Shown here: positions 58,773 to 64,000 of the stretch, piece by piece
Position numbering within the stretch: the stretch's first letter is position 1
Layout of the letters: each line of letters opens with the position of its first letter
Source of the DNA: Tigriopus japonicus
Taxonomy: Eukaryota; Arthropoda; Copepoda; Harpacticoida; Harpacticidae
Direction of reading: 5' to 3'
Assembly (NCBI GenBank): GCA_010645155.1
Contig: JAAGOF010000250.1
Coordinates: forward strand, 422,747 to 486,746
DNA: 64,000 nucleotides
Notes under the pieces: generated by a model
What the model was told of the DNA's origin: nothing
Database searches by the model: none
The model's input: the letters and a program-made list of their open reading frames with translations, nothing else
Made by a program: the position numbers and the translations under genes

Positions 58773-59429
58773 CCATCCTGTAATTCAAATCTAAATACCA
58801 ATCACTCTGATTTCAATCTTTAGGAAAGCCATCAATCCCATTGTTCCATTGCAAACGTAGTGTCAATTTGCGTGATCTTGATGGCACCTGTGGTCGAAGT
58901 CTTCAAAAACAGGATCACTTTTTGGATATTCTCTATGCACAAACGTATTTTTCAGGGTGACAAATGTACTGTTTTTTTGTGAATTGGCAATTACAACGAA
59001 GTAGCCCGCGCAAAACTGATTGAGCAGATTCAAAATCAGATTGAACTCCATCAGTAGTAATTGAATCACTACAGGTTTCTCTTTCTTGGTAATTACAACG
59101 AAAGAAATTGTATCTTCTCGTGAACACAGGAACATTGAAAAGAAAAATCCCTCGCATTGTATGTAGGCATCCACCTTCACCCAAAATCTTGACATCGTTT
59201 TTTTTCTTGGGTCCTCCAGGTTCCAAAATAACTAATAGTTGGTTGCCGGAGCACAGGGGCAGAAGAATTGAACCATTCAAACCAACAACAAGTTCAGTAG
59301 GGGTTATCTTGGGGTAAATAAATGGGGTGGGCTGATAAGGTATCCAATATCAAGTTGCACAAATATTCGGGGGTTCTATGTTTAAACCAACAAGCAGTCA
59401 AAGCTACAATTGAAGTGGACGAGGAATAG
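58773..59429. other. Intergenic stretch
   Basis: Frames on both strands around 58900-59320 are open but unrecognised; they could be the upstream part of the retroelement tail at 59430. Confidence 0.35.
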
Positions 59430-59651
59430 ATGGAATTTTCCAAACAATACTTGAGACTCGAACAAATCAAGGCATTTATCGGGAAACAAGAGCAACGACC
59501 CAACCGGAAACTCATATTTTATCAGAACTCAACAAACTTTGCGAATCAAGGTGTCAATTTATGGAACAATATGGACCCTGAAATCAAGATGATTCAATCC
59601 ATCAGATCTTTCAAAAAAAACCACGCCTTTGTTTGTTTGTTTGTTTGCTAG
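59430..59651 (+). pseudogene. 3' end of a LINE-like reverse-transcriptase frame
   Basis: RKLIFYQNSTNFANQGVNLW followed by NNMDPEIK and SIRSFKK matches the common C-terminal ending of CR1/Jockey-type polyproteins. A TTTG microsatellite at 59628-59647 follows at once, like the short tandem tails of such LINEs. Confidence 0.5.
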
Positions 59652-60919
59652 GAGCCAGTTACCAGATTAAAGCCGCCATCTGTTAAAGGGTGTCCCAATT
59701 AAGAGACATTCCCGCTCCTTCAAGTCTTTTTTTTTACTGTTGCCCCCGAAAGTCAACTAACAAATCCACGAGTATGCCTAGTTTTTCCTTTTGTAATTTA
59801 GGACTGCCTTTACAGGATCTGTCTTCTTGACTTGTAATTTCCATCAAATGTGCCACGGCAACTTAGAAATAAAAACACAAGTACCTCTATGAGGTCAAAC
59901 TTCACTCTTGACAGAATATTTTCTTTTGCGACCATTTTGATGACCTTGTGCAATCAGGAAATCTAGAATTCAATCGTTTTTATCCAAACTTGACTCGAAT
60001 TGGTCTCCAATTAGGTGCTGAAAGAAGAAGGTTTATTTAGAAATCATTGCTTGTGAGTGCGCTCCATTTATTGGAGAGCACTGGCTTCAAATAGCACATT
60101 TCTTTATCCTCTAATCTGTTCTTGGCTAACTTGGAACAGAGCAATGTTTTCAAAGAGATTTTAAAAATGTTGGATATTCCCAAGTGTTATGTTTGACGGC
60201 TTCAATAATGTGAAACAGGCTGTAAACACAGTCGACTTTCTTTGACATATCTTCGCTGCTACAACCTGCACAGTGTTATTCATATATTTTGATCCGGTTT
60301 GGATTTATATATGGAACATCCATAGACTTAAAATGACGGTTCTTGCTTTTTCATCGGCTCAACTTTGAGGGGTTGCAAAAATAAATTGTAAAATTGCAAA
60401 CTCGGTCAAGGAAAAAAAAGATGACGCTTAGAAAATCTAAAGGAAATAATTTAGCGCATAAAAACATGCAAAGAATCACCAGTGATGCGATCATTCTCCA
60501 AAACTCAAAACAATTTCTAAAAATTTGGGGAAAATAAAGCAATCTTAACATTGCTTCATTGCAACAACTGTAACACCGCCGACTTCACCAATGGCCAATG
60601 AGCGGTGTCGTGAATGCCGCAGATTACAGATGTCTCAATTCTGACGCCACTGAAAACGCCTTCTACAAGGTATTGCCTAACAAAACTCTTAAAACCAATT
60701 GATTCATAAGGAACGTCATAGTAGTGATGCGATCAAACAAAATGTGTCGCCGTTTTTGACATAGAGTTTGTGCTTGTGTGGAAGTCTATCCGTGTTAATC
60801 TTTTTAAATCCAAAAAGTTGAACAAGGGCCAATGTGGCAACACTTGTCCAAAAAACTTGTTTCAAACGCATCAGTACGGTACGTCATAGAGTGAGCTACC
60901 CTGTTTCTGAGACAAGCAA
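59652..60919. other. Gene-free stretch
   Basis: No gene seen. GGGTGTCCCAATTAAGAGAC at 59685 looks like a lone transposon terminus, but I found no inverted partner in the window. Confidence 0.45.
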
Positions 60920-62715
60920 CCTTTTTGAAGTTTGATTCTCAGAGCCAATCCAGAAAATACAGCCTCACATCATCTAGAGGTAACGGATCAAACTGCTGTC
61001 GCCAGAGCTCTCAGATTTTTCGTCAAAATTACCTAAAAATTCGTCAAAATTACCCAGAAAATTACCCAAACTTTGACCTTTTACGAAAAATTACCCAAAA
61101 ATTACCAAACCTTTTTAAAATTAATTTTGACTATTTTATAATGTTTTCAGCAGTTGTTTATTGATATTTAAAGGTATAAAAACTATCAAACCAGATGACA
61201 AGACAGCCCTTGCAAGAAATTATCCTAACAAAGCAATTTTTGAATTGTTCCTAAAAACAAAATTCTATTCACTTGGTGCTATTGCTTGGACACTTGAAAC
61301 AAGTTTTTGAAATGCAAAATTTGAAATTTGAAATTTTGAAGTTGTCCTATCTTATGAGTGGTTCATGCAATCTAGCAACACGAGGTAGAACGAGTTCATT
61401 TTCCGCCTACACTTGCCTGAATTTTAAAGATGCATGGCTTTTAACTTTGTTGTTCCATTGAGCTGAAAATTTGTATACAAACTTTCTAAAATATCAATAG
61501 CTGCTCCTGTAAAATATAACACATTCTCGTGAATGGGAGCAAGGATGATCAAATGTGAAGTGGTCAAGCAGAAGCGAGCTAAGGGTGCATTAGCTAATTG
61601 AGCGACAGTATCATAACAAGGAGAAATACTGTACAGGCAGCTTGCAAAAGCTAAGGGTTCATGTTCCCCAGCTCTGATTTCGAAAAACTAGTTTCATCAA
61701 GCTCTTCTTGACTATGATTGAGACAAGGTCAAGTTCAAATGCATTTATGTGCGGTCAGCCTGTTCAAATCAAAACAAGAAATACTGTTCACAGCTTACAG
61801 CTGATCACCTCTAAAATTTTGTTTGGTGTATTAAGCTTGCCAATATGCCTCAGCGTTCACAAGCTACTCATACAGCATTTCTCCTTGATGTGAGTTGATG
61901 TAAAGTCAATCCTCCCATGGATACAGAGTCTCCATATCTAGGTTTCCTATCGCGCCAATCTTGCACTTTTTGGGGTCTAGTTTGCGCCTATTTCTTTGTC
62001 TATTTTTTTCTGAATTGCGCCTAGTTTGCGTCTATATTGTTAATTGCGCGTTTTGATAAATATGGGCGGGTTTTCCCTCATCTATTTGAAGGCACTGTAA
62101 AGATGTGTTAAAGCTCGATAGTACGATTTTTGGCAAAGTTTTGCGACATTGGTCTGTGTTAAGGTTTCGGGCCAGAAAGATTACCTCACGCAGACTTTCC
62201 TAGGGAAGTGACATAAACTCTGAGTCAAAAATGGCAACACTGAAAACTCAAAACAAAGTAGAGTTTTTCAGACTTTTTTCGCAAAAATTTACCCTGTATG
62301 AACAAAAATTAGCTGTCTAAGAGCTTGGACTTCAAAATTACCCAAATTTTGGTGTTTTGGTAATTTACCAATTGACGAATTTTTATACCAAAAGGGGGTC
62401 AAAAAGTACCTAGATTTGGTAAAATTACCCAAATCTGAGAGCACTGGCTGTCGCTGTTGTCTCCCTGCCAGAACTGAATAGTCTGGGGCTTGGTCCGTGT
62501 GAATGCTCTCATCCAAGTTGTCCCGATTCAGCGGCATCCCCACGACCAATAATCACTCCAAAAATGTTGTGAGAGACTGATCATTTGTTGTCACACCAGC
62601 GATGATCACGTCGTTGTGAACGGCGTGCAGCCCACAGGTGTCATTGAAGTGCTCCTGCAGGGCTTTCATGAACTCGCCTGAGGTGGGGTTACCTCCCATG
62701 GGGAGTCTCTGGAAA
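60920..62715 (-). mobile_element. Gypsy-like retroelement remnant split by a hAT insertion
   Basis: On the minus strand, 62715-62555 reads RLPMGGNPTSGEFMKALQEH, CGLHAVHNDVIIAGVTTND and a short tail. This is the palm region of Ty3/Gypsy reverse transcriptases; the Y/V-x-D-D motif is VHND, a lost catalytic Asp. It continues to GDNSDSSLIRYL and a stop, the same ending as the tail at 42.1 kb. The reading passes across the hAT element at 61004-62446 once its one target copy is removed. RNase H and integrase are missing, so an internal deletion preceded or accompanied decay. Confidence 0.7.
60996..62454. mobile_element. Non-autonomous hAT-type element nested in the Gypsy remnant
   Basis: The element proper is 61004-62446 (1443 bp). 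Ends are CAGAGCTCTCAGATTT and, inverted, CAGTGCTCTCAGATTT. Perfect 8-bp duplications GCTGTCGC lie at 60996-61003 and 62447-62454. Subterminal repeats of TTCGTCAAAATTACC and AAATTACCCAAA occur at both ends. No transposase was found. Confidence 0.93.
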
Positions 62716-62783
62716 CAATATAGGGCATCTTTTGGCAGAAGATCAACAATACAGCTATTCGAATATCCATTCAGTCAAAATTA

Positions 62784-63906
62784 CAGTCGAATCTCATTTT
62801 AAGAAACGTTTCTGTCAACAGCAAAATGTTGCTTATATCGAGATTTTTCTTTTGTCGAGACTCAAGAAAATTGGCTCAAGAAACGATAAAAAATACAAGA
62901 AAACTACAAGAGGAGTTTACCTCAGCTTTATATAACCTTTTAAGCTTACTTTTATTACAACAAAATCCGACAATGACTCAAAAATTTAGCTTTTAAAAAT
63001 AGTTATTAAAACACACAAATTGACATTACAAGTTACATCTACATTTACATCTCTATTCCAAAGCTTAAGAACTTGTTTCAATCTCGATTTGACAGAAAAA
63101 AATAAAAGACGAAAGTACAATTTTGTCATGATTGGTAAATTATCTAACCTATACAGAGACAAACAACTTTTTTTTAAAAAATGAGCCTTCCACGTTTTCA
63201 TACTGACGAAGTTTTATTTGCTTATTTTTGGGAATATCTCAACTGCAAATCTTGTATTCTCAATTTGACCTCAAATTACTTCAAATTTGAGAGACTTTCT
63301 TGGGTTCACATGACACTTCCTTGGATTGCTTATTTTCCACTTGGATTTGCTTTGGCAGACACACAATTTTTTCACTCTCAAGTATTGCAAGTTTGTTGGC
63401 AAAATGAGCTTAAAAAATATTTTTTAGAATTGTCGACAAATTATTTTTTAAACTTAATGTCATTAAAATAGTTATTGTTGAGTGGCATGTTGGACATTTT
63501 TTAGCGATTTTAGGGTTCAAAACGCAATTTTTCGTTCTTTTGACTGAAACTTGAAAAGTGTAAGTTGTTTTTTCAAAAGAAGCGCGAGGCGCGAGAGACC
63601 AAAAAAGTGCGCAAAAGGCACCCTAAAAAGGGCAAAGTTTACGCAAAAGCACAAAATATGGAAGCACTGCATCGATCCTTTTAGAAATGCTTCGGTTTTT
63701 TTTTTTGTTTTCGTTTGTGCTGTGACCAATTTAAGCAAGAGAAATTGGCCAAAACTTTGAGAATGTTTCTTATATCGAGATTGAGGAAAAATGGAAAATT
63801 TCTTATGTCGAGAATTCTTTTGTAGTGAAGTTTTGGTCAGCACGGAAAAGTTTCTTATAACGCGAAAATTTCTATAACTAAGATTTTTTATATCGAGATT
63901 CGACTG
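62784..63906. mobile_element. Pogo/Tigger-like non-autonomous element
   Basis: Starts CAGTCGAATCTC and ends GAGATTCGACTG, the CAGT-type inverted ends of pogo/Tigger elements. TA precedes the left end; the right flank is AA, so one target copy may have mutated. Both arms hold repeated TTATATCGAGATT or TTATGTCGAGA motifs. No transposase motif was recognised in the interior, including a 96-codon frame at 63181-63471. Confidence 0.75.
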
Positions 63907-64000
63907 AATATGAGCAATTATCTAAGGCTTTTAAATAGGCGAAAGAGGATTCAGACAAATATTAAATGAAGAAAAAAATTAGGAAAATTGGAAAGGATTT

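Noticed and set aside
59685..59720. Possible transposon end GGGTGTCCCAATTAAGAGAC
   Set aside because: No inverted partner or target duplication was found within the window.
63181..63471. 96-codon plus-strand frame starting MSLPRFHTDEV
   Set aside because: Lies inside the pogo-like element, has no transposase motif and no splice or poly(A) context.

Overview
This is a eukaryotic nuclear window, not a bacterial one. Coding sequence is sparse and split by GT-AG introns, AATAAA poly(A) signals follow the genes, and much of the rest is transposon debris. Protein flavour (a CD36-family scavenger-receptor fragment, PAN/apple-like cysteine modules, a metazoan dynamin-type GTPase), Tc1/mariner and hAT elements, and a moderately AT-rich composition fit an arthropod. 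A crustacean such as a copepod is my best guess, but nothing here proves the taxon. Most long open frames are chance frames in introns or repeats and are left out.

Layout. 0.25-1.07 kb: a non-autonomous hAT element. 1.49-21.77 kb (+): an eight-exon gene for a 455-residue membrane-anchored dynamin-type GTPase, whose introns hold an old hAT MITE and a mariner MITE. 21.8-30.2 kb: gene-free, with a 33-bp palindrome flanked by an 8-bp duplication (25.1 kb), a 1.46-kb hAT element containing a 32-bp minisatellite (26.1-27.5 kb) and a TA-flanked MITE (29.1 kb). 30.2-35.6 kb (+): a small single-pass membrane protein gene of unknown function. 35.8-51.2 kb: repeats, including two foldback elements, hAT MITEs, a Gypsy-like pol tail, an element with subterminal repeats abutted by a decayed Tc1-type transposon, SINE pieces and a broken LINE. 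51.2-53.7 kb: a 2.45-kb segment bounded by perfect 26-bp inverted repeats and a 4-bp direct repeat, carrying the 3' part of a CD36-family gene fused to a 39-bp minisatellite and interrupted by a deleted mariner. 54.6-55.6 kb (+): a two-exon secreted cysteine-rich protein gene whose intron is mostly a MITE. 56-64 kb: another hAT MITE, a 2-kb transposon with long inverted repeats, a LINE tail, a Gypsy remnant split by a third large hAT element, and a pogo-like element.

The three confident host genes do not form a pathway. The dominant signal is transposition: six elements with perfect 8-bp target duplications, three clear nested or abutting insertions, tandem arrays apparently derived from a transposon end, and an apparent capture of a host receptor-gene fragment.
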